Source of the DNA: Clostridium fungisolvens
GTDB lineage: Bacteria; Bacillota; Clostridia; Clostridiales; Clostridiaceae
DNA length: 64,000 nucleotides
Direction: 5' to 3'
NCBI RefSeq assembly: GCF_014193895.1
Contig: NZ_BLZR01000001.1
Span: 2,418,001-2,482,000, forward strand
A program made the position numbers and the translations under genes. The notes beneath the pieces were generated by a model, which saw only the letters and a program-made list of their open reading frames with translations, made no database searches and was not told the origin of the DNA. This document shows, in pieces, positions 36,171 through 45,204 of this stretch; position 1 is the first letter of the stretch, and each line of letters opens with the position of its first letter.

Positions 36171-37304
36171 TTAAAGAATGGCTTTTTCAAAGCTTTCAAT
36201 TATATCTTCGTATTCTTCTAGACCAACAGATACCCTAATTAAGGTATCACTTACACCAAGTGCTTCTCTCTCTTCTCTAGGTATAGCTGCATGTGACATT
36301 TTCGCTGGATAAGAAACGATAGTTTCAACACCACCTAGAGAAACAGCGAAAGCAGCATTCTCAATGTTGTTAAGAAAATATTTTGTTTGCTCTAAAGTTT
36401 TAAACTTAAAAGAAAGCACTGCTCCAGCACCAGAAGCTTGAGAAAAATGAATATCTTTTCCTATATGACCTTCTAATCCTGGATAATAAACTTTTTCTAC
36501 CTGTTCCTTCTGTTGAAGCCATGTTGAAAGCTTCAATGCAGTTGCCTGATGAGCATCTAATCTTATTTTTAAAGTCTTAATCCCCCTGAGAAGCAGCCAA
36601 CAATCTTGTGGTCCAAGTATAGCTCCAAAAGAATTTTGTATAGTGTATATTCTATCTGCTAATTCTTTAGTTTTAGCAACAGCAAGTCCACCTACCACAT
36701 CACTATGTCCACCTATAAATTTAGTAGCACTATGAACTACAATATCAGCACCTAAATCAAGTGGTCTTTGAAGATATGGTGACATGAAAGTATTGTCTAC
36801 TATTACAATTATATCTTTCTCCTTAGCAATAGAAATAGCACCTTTTAAATCTGTTATCTTAAGCATAGGATTTGAAGGTGTTTCTAAGAAAATAGCTTTT
36901 GTATTTTCCTTAATTGCACTTCTTATATTTTCTAGTTTAGATGCATCTACAAAAGTAAACTCAATATTAAATCTGCTAAGTACTTTAGTAGTAATCCTAT
37001 ATGTGCCTCCATAAACATCTTCACAGATTACAATATGGTCTCCAGATGAAAATATTGATAAAACAGATGATGTCGCTGCCATACCTGAAGAAAAGGCAAA
37101 ACCTCTGTGTCCATTTTCAAGTTGAGCTATTGTATCCTCTAATGCTTCTCTTGTGGGATTTCCACTTCTAGAATAATCATACTTTCCAAAGTTATCTATG
37201 TCTCTTTGATGAAAAGTAGAAGCCTGGTAAATTGGTATACTAAGTGCACCTGTTTCTTCGTCTATCTCATTTCCATTATGAATTAATTTTGTACCAAATC
37301 TCAT
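36171..37304 (-). CDS. metC: Trans-sulfuration PLP enzyme, probably cystathionine beta-lyase
   Basis: 377 residues. The PLP lysine is in 'VVHSATKFIGGHSD'; 'YDYSRSGNPTR' and 'ETPSNPMLKITDL' are family signatures. It is related to the upstream protein but clearly distinct. As in the Bacillus metI-metC pair, the first enzyme would make cystathionine and this one cleave it to homocysteine. Cystathionine gamma-lyase activity cannot be excluded from sequence. Only 1 bp separates it from the upstream gene; the ATG has GGGGTG as ribosome binding site inside the preceding gene. Controlled by the SAM-I riboswitch. Confidence 0.85.
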   Translation of the reverse strand: MRFGTKLIHNGNEIDEETGALSIPIYQASTFHQRDIDNFGKYDYSRSGNPTREALEDTIAQLENGHRGFAFSSGMAATSSVLSIFSSGDHIVICEDVYGGTYRITTKVLSRFNIEFTFVDASKLENIRSAIKENTKAIFLETPSNPMLKITDLKGAISIAKEKDIIVIVDNTFMSPYLQRPLDLGADIVVHSATKFIGGHSDVVGGLAVAKTKELADRIYTIQNSFGAILGPQDCWLLLRGIKTLKIRLDAHQATALKLSTWLQQKEQVEKVYYPGLEGHIGKDIHFSQASGAGAVLSFKFKTLEQTKYFLNNIENAAFAVSLGGVETIVSYPAKMSHAAIPREEREALGVSDTLIRVSVGLEEYEDIIESFEKAIL

Positions 37305-37305
37305 A

Positions 37306-38460
37306 TTAACACCCCAACGCGCTTTCTAAATCTTCAATTAAATCACTTATATTTTCAATGCCTATTGATAGCCTTAATAAATCTTCTGTTACTCCAAGCC
37401 TCTTCTTAATTTCAGCTGGAATTTCTGCGTGTGTTTGAGTTTGTGGATAGGTAATTAAAGTCTCAACACCACCTAAACTCTCTGCAAAGTTTATGACTTT
37501 AACATTTTTTAAGATTTTAGCTACATCTTCCTGATTTTTCACTTTAAATGATATCATGGAACCAAAGCCAGTTGCCTGCTTTTTAGAAATTTCATATCCT
37601 TTATGTTCAGGTAATCCTACATAAAACACTTCTTTTATCTTAGGATGTTTTTTCAAGAATTCAGCAACTTTTATTGCATTCTCTTGACTTTTTTCCATTC
37701 TTATATGTAATGTTTTTATTCCTCTAAGTATTAACCAAGAATCAAAAGGCGCTAATGTTGCACCTGTAGACTTTTCATAAAATCTTATTCTTTCATTTAT
37801 CCACTCCTCATTAGTTACCACAAAACCAGCAAGGGTATCATTATGTCCACCAAGAAACTTAGTTCCACTATGAACAACTATATGAGCTCCTAAATTAAGA
37901 GGTTTTTGAAAATATGGAGTTAAAAATGTATTATCTACTATTACAATTAGATTTTTCTCTTTTGAAAGCTTTACCACTCCATTTATATCTACAACTTTCA
38001 TCATTGGATTAGAAGGGGTTTCAATAAAAATAGCCTTAGTGTTTTCTTTAATATTATTTATTACATCATTCAAATCAGCGGTATCTATAAAATCATGCTC
38101 TATTCCATAAGGTCCATAAATATCTCTAAATAATCTAAAAGTACCTCCATATAAATCATCAGAAACCAAAATATGATCACCTGGCTTAAAAAGACTTAAT
38201 ACAGCAGTTACTGCTGCCACCCCTGTAGAAAAACCAGCACCAAATTTAGCTCCTTCAAGTTTTGCTACAGTGTTTTCTACCTCTTCTCTAGTAGGATTTT
38301 GCAACCTAGAATAATCATATCCGGTACTTTCATTCAAGCCCCCATGCTTGAATGTAGCAGTTTGATAGATTGGAAAGCTTATTGCTCCTGTTAATGGATC
38401 AAATCCCTTACTTCCATGTACTGCTGTAGTCTCAAACTTTAGTAATTTTTCTGCACACAT
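37306..38460 (-). CDS. metB: Trans-sulfuration PLP enzyme, probably cystathionine gamma-synthase
   Basis: 384 residues, PLP lysine in 'VVHSGTKFLGGHND', with 'YDYSRLQNPTREEVE' and 'ETPSNPMMKVVDI'. It would join O-acyl-homoserine and cysteine to cystathionine; direct sulfhydrylation is an alternative. Start ATG 38460 is chosen because AAGGGGGC precedes it; the 27 codons upstream are leader RNA. First gene after a SAM-I riboswitch, so it is expressed when S-adenosylmethionine is low, matching a role in methionine synthesis. Confidence 0.87.
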   Translation of the reverse strand: MCAEKLLKFETTAVHGSKGFDPLTGAISFPIYQTATFKHGGLNESTGYDYSRLQNPTREEVENTVAKLEGAKFGAGFSTGVAAVTAVLSLFKPGDHILVSDDLYGGTFRLFRDIYGPYGIEHDFIDTADLNDVINNIKENTKAIFIETPSNPMMKVVDINGVVKLSKEKNLIVIVDNTFLTPYFQKPLNLGAHIVVHSGTKFLGGHNDTLAGFVVTNEEWINERIRFYEKSTGATLAPFDSWLILRGIKTLHIRMEKSQENAIKVAEFLKKHPKIKEVFYVGLPEHKGYEISKKQATGFGSMISFKVKNQEDVAKILKNVKVINFAESLGGVETLITYPQTQTHAEIPAEIKKRLGVTEDLLRLSIGIENISDLIEDLESALGC

Positions 38461-38652
38461 ATCAAATGCCCCCTTAATATTTTGCTTATAAAAGTCTATA
38501 ACTGAATTTTCACCTGTGATTTCTTTTCTCAGTATATACAAAAAACTAGTAACCGAATAAGTTTTGTTTTTACTGAATTTCCAAAAAACTATGGTAAAGA
38601 CTTGAGATTATTAGGTTTTGATAACACTAAAATTTTGTTTTTCTGAATACAG

Positions 38653-38682
38653 CAAAAAATGCCAGAGAATAAACTCTGGCAT
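38653..38682 (-). terminator. Riboswitch expression-platform terminator
   Basis: ATGCCAGAG/CTCTGGCAT followed by TTTTTTGC on the minus strand, directly after the SAM aptamer. Confidence 0.9.
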
Positions 38683-38704
38683 GTATTTACAACAGAAATC
38701 TATT

Positions 38705-38817
38705 CTCATCTTCCAGTTATATAAAACTGCAGGAATTAGCACCATTACACAAATTAAATGAAATTCATGCTGGTTGCCGGGTTTCACAGGGCCAGTCCCT
38801 CCACCTCTCGAGATAAG
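38705..38817 (-). ncRNA. SAM-I riboswitch (S-box)
   Basis: On the minus strand all landmarks are present: CTTATCTCGAGAGGTGGAGG, GACTGGCCC, TGAAACCCGGCAACC, GGTGCTAATTCC and closing AGATGAG. The 5' (CTTATCT) and 3' (AGATGAG) ends pair as P1. It senses S-adenosylmethionine and stops transcription of metB-metC when the ligand is bound. Confidence 0.97.
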
Positions 38818-38843
38818 TTAAAACTATTATTCAATTAATACAT

Positions 38844-38873
38844 ATTATATTCTTGGCATTAGTTTTCTGTCAA
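38844..38873 (-). promoter_or_regulatory. Sigma-A promoter of the SAM riboswitch transcript
   Basis: TTGACA, 18-bp spacer, TATAAT, about 25 bp upstream of the aptamer. Confidence 0.85.
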
Positions 38874-39064
38874 CCTATTTTATAAAATTTTGCCAATTCA
38901 ATAATTACTTTTCCATATTAATGGTTGCTTAAAAATTTTATATTTTTCTATATGATAAAAAATATTATGGATTTATCTTACGATAAATCCATAATATTAA
39001 ACTAATATTCTATAAGTTATATATCTTAATTGCCCTCTTTACTTATCTACGTAACTTTCTAATT

Positions 39065-40795
39065 TTATCTAAAAGATGTCTTTAGAGCGTCCTTCAAAAC
39101 CTTAGGATTTTTCTTATATGGTGTTACTGGACAAATTTTCTTATCTTTCACACCGAATAAAGAATATATTGCAATTCTAGCCGCACGAACAGAATATTCT
39201 TCAGTAAATACCATATCTTCAGGTATTTCAACAAATTGACTTATCATTGCAAAATTCGTTGACCCCTTTGGAACAACTTCTGGTCTATCAGTCTTCTTTC
39301 TTGGTTGGAACTGAGAATCAATATATGGCATCATACATGGAATTACATTTACCACCGTATCCATTATTTCTTCTGACTTATCCTCCATATGAAGATGATG
39401 CAATAACTCTATTAATATTTCTTCTCCAGTACATTCTCTCATAGGTTTCTTTACATAATCACCTATTCTATCAGTATATAATCCATACCCCCAGAAAATA
39501 GTTGTATCAAGTGGTTGATTTTTAAAATGTGGTTGAGCTGCAACCACTATACTCATCAACCAATTCGAATCTTTAAAAGTCATTAGTGCTCCACTACCAG
39601 GAGCATTTGATGAAAATCTTTCAATAAGCTTAAGTAACTTATTACCTTTACAAGTTACAGTAAAACTCTCCCAGTTTGTTTCCTCATGATGACCAAAGAA
39701 TGGCTCTGGATTTCCAAGCCCCCACTTTTTCTTAGCAACTTTAGCCCATAATTCTCCTGACATTGGCTTATTAGGAGTATATTCTGGTGCTCTATGCATA
39801 TCGCCTAAAGTTGCGTTATCTGTCATGCATCCATTTATCATAATGCACACATCGTCATCCTTAAGCTCGATAACTTTTTCCCCTTCGCTATCTTCTACAT
39901 GTATTGCTGTTACTGTTATTTCTTCACCTGGTTTAAAATCCAGATCAGTAACAGTAGCATTTATACTAAAATCAACATTAAAACCTTCTAAATAAGTTTT
40001 TAATGGAAGAATAACAGATTCGTATTGATTATATGGAGTCCTTGTTACACCTTCTAAAGTTTCTATACGGGAGAACTCAAAAATCATACGATCCATATAT
40101 CTCTTGAATTCAAACAAACTCGACCACTTTTGAAAAGCGAAGGTAGTCTGCCACATATACCAAAAATTTGTTTCAAAGAAATGTGGTGTATGCTTAAACC
40201 ACTGTTCAATTGTCATATCATCAAGTTTATCTTCAGATGTAGCCATAAGCTTCCCAAGTGCCATACGATCAGCATTGTTGAAACCCATGCTAGTTACATC
40301 TTGAATAACTCCATTTCGGTCAATTAGTCTTGCTTTCGCATAAGTTGGATGGGATTTATCAAAATTTAATATTTCTTCAGTTACACTCATGTTAGGCATT
40401 TCTAAAGATGGCACAGTTGATAATAGCTCCCAGAAATTTTCATAAGTCTCTTCATTGAGCATTCTACCGCCTCTACAGATAAAACCATTTACTGCATCTC
40501 CGGCACCATCGTTACTGCCACCAAGTATCTTAAGTCCCTCTATTATATGAATATTTTCACCTTTAAAATTACAATCTCTTATAAGATAAGCTGCTCCAGC
40601 TAAAGAAGCCAATCCGCCTCCAACAAAGTAAACCTGTTTGTCTTCACTGTTATTAATTTTAGGTAAACTTTTATCTGTTTCTTTTGCTCTTTCCTTTAAC
40701 TTTTTTGCACCAATTGCTGCTACTGTTGCAGCACCAGCTAATGCTCCTAATGCAAGTAATATATTTACATTATCCTTATTAGACTTTTTACTCAT
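39065..40795 (-). CDS. Second oleate hydratase, N-terminally membrane-anchored
   Basis: 576 residues. Residues 10-27 are a hydrophobic helix ('LLALGALAGAATVAAIGAKK') not found in the other copy, then a basic linker, then the FAD motif 'FVGGGLASLAGAAYLIRD'. The active-site segment reads 'CRGGRMLNEETYENFWEL', unlike 'ARGGRELESRMECLYD' in the first copy, so the two belong to different subfamilies. 'PKGSTNFAMISQF' is the conserved C-terminal part. Start ATG 40795 follows GGAGG. It may act on fatty acids at the membrane. No TetR site like that of ohyA was seen upstream; an ACAATGA-N4-TCATTGT palindrome lies near 40890. Confidence 0.92.
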   Translation of the reverse strand: MSKKSNKDNVNILLALGALAGAATVAAIGAKKLKERAKETDKSLPKINNSEDKQVYFVGGGLASLAGAAYLIRDCNFKGENIHIIEGLKILGGSNDGAGDAVNGFICRGGRMLNEETYENFWELLSTVPSLEMPNMSVTEEILNFDKSHPTYAKARLIDRNGVIQDVTSMGFNNADRMALGKLMATSEDKLDDMTIEQWFKHTPHFFETNFWYMWQTTFAFQKWSSLFEFKRYMDRMIFEFSRIETLEGVTRTPYNQYESVILPLKTYLEGFNVDFSINATVTDLDFKPGEEITVTAIHVEDSEGEKVIELKDDDVCIMINGCMTDNATLGDMHRAPEYTPNKPMSGELWAKVAKKKWGLGNPEPFFGHHEETNWESFTVTCKGNKLLKLIERFSSNAPGSGALMTFKDSNWLMSIVVAAQPHFKNQPLDTTIFWGYGLYTDRIGDYVKKPMRECTGEEILIELLHHLHMEDKSEEIMDTVVNVIPCMMPYIDSQFQPRKKTDRPEVVPKGSTNFAMISQFVEIPEDMVFTEEYSVRAARIAIYSLFGVKDKKICPVTPYKKNPKVLKDALKTSFR

Positions 40796-41182
40796 ACCTT
40801 TTTCCTCCATTAATTTTAATAAATAAATTATCAAACTAGTGCAATCTAAGTTCTGGTTTAGAAACTCTTTAATTCAATTATAGGACAATGATTTTTCATT
40901 GTAATTATACAGTTTGTATGATTTGTCTAGAAATCACAAAATTTTATATCATTAATTTAAACACTTGTTATAACATAATAATAATAAAATTTTACACATA
41001 TCTACAATTTTTTGTATAATTAAATATTAATATACTCATCATTATTACACTTGTTTAATAGGAGGCTATATGTATGAATATAAAGTTTTAATTAGAAACT
41101 AAACACAAGTCCAAAGTAAGAAATTCAACCAAGTCATTTTCATTCCAATCGTGGAAAATTAGTTTTTTAGTTTAGAAATATA
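40796..41182. other. Intergenic region
   Basis: Holds the palindrome ACAATGA-N4-TCATTGT near 40887-40904, a possible operator of the anchored oleate hydratase. No other feature recognised. Confidence 0.4.
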
Positions 41183-41377
41183 TCATAAGCTCTTACCCTT
41201 GCTTTCTTCCAAAGCCTTCTTAAAACCTGCTTTAAATCCAGCCTTAAAACCCTTTTTATAACCTTTCTTAGCTGCTTTTTTAGCTTTCTTTTTTACAATT
41301 TTTTTAAGCTTTTTTTGCTCAGCTTTATTTTTGCTTCCACGTAGCTCATATTCGCCAGTTATGTTCTCATTTTCCAT
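41183..41377 (-). CDS. Small Lys-rich protein with KAGFK repeats
   Basis: 64 residues. The first 18 are acidic/polar; the rest is strongly basic and helical, with a run of Lys/Ala and then three 'KGxK/KAGFK' units (about residues 40-55). AAAGGTG precedes ATG 41377. Such a composition fits a nucleic-acid- or membrane-binding peptide, but I do not recognise the family. Single gene. Confidence 0.6.
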   Translation of the reverse strand: MENENITGEYELRGSKNKAEQKKLKKIVKKKAKKAAKKGYKKGFKAGFKAGFKKALEESKGKSL

Positions 41378-41629
41378 TACCTATACACCTTTTTTTAATT
41401 ATTATTTTTAAACCTTTAATTAATCCTACAAGGCCTCATAATAAATAATATATGGCCCGTTCAAATTAAAGGAACTAAAATAAAGATCTTTGTTGAAATC
41501 TTATAACCAAAGTATTTAAAACTAAAATTAAATATGTATGTGAATATATCCTTAACTAATATTTCATGTGTCATATACACTTTAGTAGATGTATAATATT
41601 AATATAACCACTTTGTATTAGGGGGAAAA

Positions 41630-42127
41630 ATGTACATAGATATTGACAATAAAGAAACTACTCCAAGTTTTAATGAAAATTTAATTGGTGTTGCCCATAT
41701 TGATTCTAGAGGCAAAATAAAGTCTAATCAAAAGATTTGCGATAATACTATTGAGCATGATCTTACATTAAATGAATCGAATTTTAAGACTGATAAAATT
41801 AGTTTAATTAAGATACCTAGGTGGTTGACTATTCCAGTATCTATTATCTTGTATCTTTATTTATTTTTAGATCATAATAAAATTTTTGGTTCTTTAAACC
41901 TTTTAGCATCTTTTTATCTTATGTATTACCTATCAGAAAAAAGCATAAGATTTAAAAAACGCAACTTTTTTATAAAATTTATAATTATGGCTTTAATAAC
42001 TATATACATGCTTTTCTTTGGGATCGGAGCTATATTATCTAATTCTTTAGGTAGCACAGATATAAAAAACACTAATCAGAGACCTTCAATTGAGGCTTCT
42101 TATAATTATTTTTACTTATTTGCATGA
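41630..42127 (+). CDS. Hypothetical membrane protein
   Basis: 165 residues; a polar N-terminus (1-60) then three hydrophobic segments (about 65-82, 88-100, 110-135) and a polar end. Preceded by AGGGGG. I do not recognise it. It stands alone; a fragment of the dispersed repeat (42146) follows. Confidence 0.6.
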   Translation: MYIDIDNKETTPSFNENLIGVAHIDSRGKIKSNQKICDNTIEHDLTLNESNFKTDKISLIKIPRWLTIPVSIILYLYLFLDHNKIFGSLNLLASFYLMYYLSEKSIRFKKRNFFIKFIIMALITIYMLFFGIGAILSNSLGSTDIKNTNQRPSIEASYNYFYLFA

Positions 42128-42240
42128 ATAAAAGCATAGTAAAAGCTCAAGCGACTTTCTTCAGTTAATTTTTAATTAGCTATATATAATAATTTTTAAT
42201 CTTGTAATTGTTTTAAACTTATAAATTATCCCTATACAGT

Positions 42241-42284
42241 GAAAAAGCATCCCAAATTTAATTTTTAAATTCGGAATGCTTTTA
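42241..42284 (-). terminator. Terminator of aldo/keto reductase gene
   Basis: AAAAGCAT…ATGCTTTT with inner AATTTAA/TTAAATT. Confidence 0.7.
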
Positions 42285-42294
42285 ATTATAACAT

Positions 42295-43218
42295 TTAAGG
42301 TAATTTATTTCCTGCTGCAAGGTATATTGAATACCATTCTTCTCTACTAAGTTCAACTTTTGAAGCTGCACAGATTTCTCTTATACGCTTCGGACTCATT
42401 GAACCAACTATTGTTTGAATCTTTGCTGGATGTCTTAAAATCCAAGCTGTAGCAATTGCTGTATTTGTTACACCTTTTTTCTCTGCAATCTCATCAATTT
42501 TTTTGTTTACTTTAGGGAATTTATCATTATTTAAGAATACCCCTTCAAAGAATCCATATTGGTATGGAGACCATGCTTGTATTGTTATATCTTTAAGTCG
42601 ACAATATTCAAGAATACTTCCATCTCTATCTACAGATCCATCAACCTTCATATTTACATTTATACCTGAATCGATCATTCCAGTATGCATAACACCAAAC
42701 TGTAATTGATTAATTATAATGTTGTTTTCACCTAAGTATTTATTTAGAAGCTCTATCTGCATTGGATTTTGATTACTTACTCCAAAGTATTTTACCTTCC
42801 CGCTATCATGTAGCTGAGTAAATGCTTCTGCAACTTCCTCTGGTTCCATTAAAGTATCTGGACGATGTAATAATAAAGTATCTACATAATCTGTTTTTAA
42901 TCTTTTTAAGCTTCCTTCTACTGATGCTAAGATATGTTCTTTGGAAAAGTCGAACATCTTACCTGGAACTATTCCGCATTTAGTTTGTATTATCATCTTT
43001 TCTCTTATATCTGAATTCATTTGTATTGCATCAGCAAATATTTCTTCAGATTTTCCACCGCCATAGATATCTGCATGATCAAAGAAATTTATGCCTTCTT
43101 CTAAAGAAACTCTTATTACTTTTTCAGCTTCTTCTTTGCTTAATGCAGCCATCCTCATGCAACCAAGAGAAATTTCGGAACCATCGATTTTACCATTACC
43201 TATTTTTATGTTTTTCAT
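42295..43218 (-). CDS. Aldo/keto reductase (YdhF/Tas-like)
   Basis: 307 residues. AKR tetrad: Asp/Tyr in 'NFFDHADIYGGGKSE', Lys in 'IIQTKCGIVPG', His in 'VDTLLLHRPD'. NADPH-dependent carbonyl reductase; substrate unknown. Start ATG 43218 follows GGAGG, so the 9 codons upstream in frame are not used. Unlike the AKR at 31387 it lacks the Fe-S extension. Single gene. Confidence 0.92.
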   Translation of the reverse strand: MKNIKIGNGKIDGSEISLGCMRMAALSKEEAEKVIRVSLEEGINFFDHADIYGGGKSEEIFADAIQMNSDIREKMIIQTKCGIVPGKMFDFSKEHILASVEGSLKRLKTDYVDTLLLHRPDTLMEPEEVAEAFTQLHDSGKVKYFGVSNQNPMQIELLNKYLGENNIIINQLQFGVMHTGMIDSGINVNMKVDGSVDRDGSILEYCRLKDITIQAWSPYQYGFFEGVFLNNDKFPKVNKKIDEIAEKKGVTNTAIATAWILRHPAKIQTIVGSMSPKRIREICAASKVELSREEWYSIYLAAGNKLP

Positions 43219-43440
43219 TACTTCGCCTCCTAGTATAACTTTCACTATAAATTATGAAAACCAACAATTGTTGTAGATTTTAAATTTATTAGAATTGTTT
43301 ACCTATTTAATTTACTATTTTTATTGTACAAAACTTTTTATCGAAATTCAAATGAAAACATTTTCTGTTTTTGAAAATAACCAGTTCTTTCTATAATATT
43401 TACAGTATTATCTTTATTACTCACCTTACTTTAAATAAGC

Positions 43441-43478
43441 CTTTTTGCACATCTGTCTTTCCATTCATTGAGGAAAAT
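43441..43478. repeat. Dispersed repeat fragment C1
   Basis: CTTTTTGCACATCTGTCTTT matches the middle of copies A and B. Confidence 0.45.
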
Positions 43479-43499
43479 TAGCCAGATGAATAAGTTTTA

Positions 43500-43562
43500 T
43501 TTTTTTGCCCATCTGCCTTTTCTGAACGTAGTGAAGAATCTTACAAGCGACAAATCCTTATT
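43500..43562. repeat. Dispersed repeat copy C2
   Basis: TTTTTTTGCCCATCTGCC then TTTTCTGAAC and GCGACAAATCCTTA, matching copy A at 19391-19451 including the tail. Confidence 0.55.
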
Positions 43563-43646
43563 TTTTATTGTTAAAATCGTATTATGTTTTAAGTTTGACT
43601 GCATAATTATCCTAAGAAATAATTGAGTTATAAATTCCTAAGGAAT

Positions 43647-43674
43647 AAAAAAGTTGGATACTAAGATCCAACTT
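43647..43674 (-). terminator. Terminator of rsgA
   Basis: AAGTTGGAT/ATCCAACTT with six T on the minus strand, 12 bp after the stop. Confidence 0.85.
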
Positions 43675-43685
43675 AATACTGCTAC

Positions 43686-44732
43686 TTATCTAGCAAATTG
43701 CTTTTTCTTATTACTGCTCTTATCTCTACTTAATAGCTTAGCTTTTTTCTCTGCAAATGCAGCTTCTTTCTTAAGTTTTATAAAGTTTTTCCATCTTTCA
43801 GTAGATAATTCACCACTTTCTAGTGCAGCTTTAACCGCACAGCCTGGTTCAGTTTGATGCTTACAATCACTAAACTTACAATTAAGCTCTAATTGTTCTA
43901 CATCAGAGAAAGTAGCATTAAGACCATCAACAACTACCCACATGCCAAGCTCCCTCATACCAGGAGTATCAATTATCATTGTACCATTATTTAGCATAAT
44001 AAGCTGCCTATGAGTTGTGGTATGCCTCCCCTTACTATCATCTTCTCTAATACCATTTACACGCATTATCTCTTCTTCAGCTATGGCATTTACCAACGAT
44101 GACTTTCCTACACCAGATGATCCGAGAAGCACAATTGTCCTTCCTGGTTTTACGAATTCTTTAATTTCATCAAATCCCTGTCCTGTATATGAGCTTACAG
44201 CAATAATAGGTACACCAATAGCTACTGTTTCTAATTCAGCCTTATAGCTTTCATATTCATCGCATAAATCTGCTTTAGTAAGAATTATAACAGGGTTTGC
44301 TCCACTCTCCCAAGCACAAGTCAAATATCGTTCAATTCTATTAATACTAAAATCATAGTTAAGTGATGTGACGATAAACACATAATCGAAATTTGTAGCT
44401 ACTATTTGCTCTTTTTCATTAAAAGAATCCATTCTTGCAAACTTACTTTTTCTATCGAGTACTTTATATATTGTGTCATCTCCCATAGGATTTTTCTTAA
44501 CTAAAACAAAGTCCCCTATTGCTGGATATACAGTGCTAGCACTATCATTATAAAAAATTGATCCTTTAAGCTTTGCACTATTTTCACCGTCATTTGTTAT
44601 AATTTTGTAATATTCTCTATGCACTTCAAGAATTCTTGCAGGTACTAATTCATTACAATCCATTTCAATTTTGTCTATTTGTCTTTCATAAAACTCATTA
44701 TATCCATATTGTTTTATAGTGTTATTATTCAT
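43686..44732 (-). CDS. rsgA: RsgA: circularly permuted GTPase of 30S ribosome maturation
   Basis: 348 residues. An OB-fold (about 30-100) is followed by the permuted GTPase motifs in order G4 'LTKADL', G1 'GSSGVGKSSLVN', G3 'DTPGMRELG'. A zinc finger follows, 'CKFSDCKHQTEPGC'. It helps mature the small ribosomal subunit. The length resembles the E. coli YjeQ type more than the ~290-residue Bacillus form, and the gene is not next to prpC/prkC, so it may be a second copy. ATG 44732 has TTTGGAGG upstream and overlaps the stop of a 22-codon ORF. It is preceded by a leader of about 465 nt. Confidence 0.93.
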   Translation of the reverse strand: MNNNTIKQYGYNEFYERQIDKIEMDCNELVPARILEVHREYYKIITNDGENSAKLKGSIFYNDSASTVYPAIGDFVLVKKNPMGDDTIYKVLDRKSKFARMDSFNEKEQIVATNFDYVFIVTSLNYDFSINRIERYLTCAWESGANPVIILTKADLCDEYESYKAELETVAIGVPIIAVSSYTGQGFDEIKEFVKPGRTIVLLGSSGVGKSSLVNAIAEEEIMRVNGIREDDSKGRHTTTHRQLIMLNNGTMIIDTPGMRELGMWVVVDGLNATFSDVEQLELNCKFSDCKHQTEPGCAVKAALESGELSTERWKNFIKLKKEAAFAEKKAKLLSRDKSSNKKKQFAR

Positions 44733-44793
44733 CTAATTCCTCCAAATTTATAAAGTTGTTTTCTATCTTAAAATTACCGATTAAATTCACCAT
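44725..44793 (-). CDS. 22-codon ORF overlapping the rsgA start
   Basis: AAAGGAGTGATTTAAT stands before the ATG, a strong ribosome binding site. The 22-residue product starts 'MVNLIGNFKIENN'. Its TAA lies inside the first codons of rsgA, so it would couple translation. No homology recognised. Confidence 0.45.
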   Translation of the reverse strand: MVNLIGNFKIENNFINLEELDE

Positions 44794-44889
44794 ATTAAAT
44801 CACTCCTTTAAAAAATCTTTGTTTTTATATCAATATTCTGATATAAGTTTCTAAATGTTTTCTCCTTGCTTCAGTCTAAATATGGGCAT

Positions 44890-44935
44890 AAAAATACCGT
44901 AGATAAACAACCCTTAATGCGCTGCTTTCTACGGT
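44890..44935 (-). terminator. Second leader hairpin with T-run
   Basis: ACCGTAGA (44896-44903) pairs with TCTACGGT (44928-44935); minus-strand tail ATTTTTATG. Confidence 0.6.
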
Positions 44936-44950
44936 TAAAACATGCAGAAT

Positions 44951-44971
44951 TATATAGCTAAAAGCTATATA
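44951..44971. other. Perfect hairpin TATATAGCT-AAA-AGCTATATA
   Basis: Lies between the two terminator-like hairpins in the rsgA leader. Confidence 0.5.
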
Positions 44972-44978
44972 ACGATAC

Positions 44979-45006
44979 AAAAAAAACACGACCTTCCTGC
45001 CGTGTT
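44979..45006 (-). terminator. First leader terminator (attenuator candidate)
   Basis: On the minus strand AACACG pairs with CGTGTT, followed by eight T. The 5' arm could instead pair with TGTGTTG 50 nt upstream (45061-45067), giving an antiterminator. Confidence 0.65.
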
Positions 45007-45116
45007 ACTAATCCATTTTAGACAGTATATTATGAAAGGTTATATATTACTGCAAAAATACAACACAAACAAAGGGTATGCTTACCCTACAGTTATATCT
45101 TTGCCCATATTTAGTT

Positions 45117-45149
45117 TTAGACTGCAATCACCTTTAAATTTGCATTCAT
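45117..45149 (-). CDS. 10-codon leader ORF
   Basis: ATG AAT GCA AAT TTA AAG then five more codons ending TAA, encoding MNANLKVIAV. AAAGGAGTG is 8 nt upstream. It starts about 50 nt after the predicted transcription start and about 110 nt before the first terminator, so it has the position of an attenuation leader peptide. Confidence 0.45.
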   Translation of the reverse strand: MNANLKVIAV

Positions 45150-45204
45150 AAAACAACACTCCTTTCAAAATAAAAATACCATTTTTAAGTATCTTTATGT
45201 ATTC

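Larger units (their letters stand above)
43219..43648. other. Intergenic region with dispersed repeats
   Basis: No gene. It holds two partial copies (C1 and C2) of the intergenic repeat. Confidence 0.5.

Noticed and set aside
38461..38541. 27-codon N-terminal extension of the cystathionine gamma-synthase
   Set aside because: It is the leader between riboswitch and gene; AAGGGGGC marks ATG 38460.
44942..45151. 69-codon plus-strand ORF in the rsgA leader
   Set aside because: No ribosome binding site; lies over several hairpins and opposite to a strong minus-strand promoter and leader ORF.
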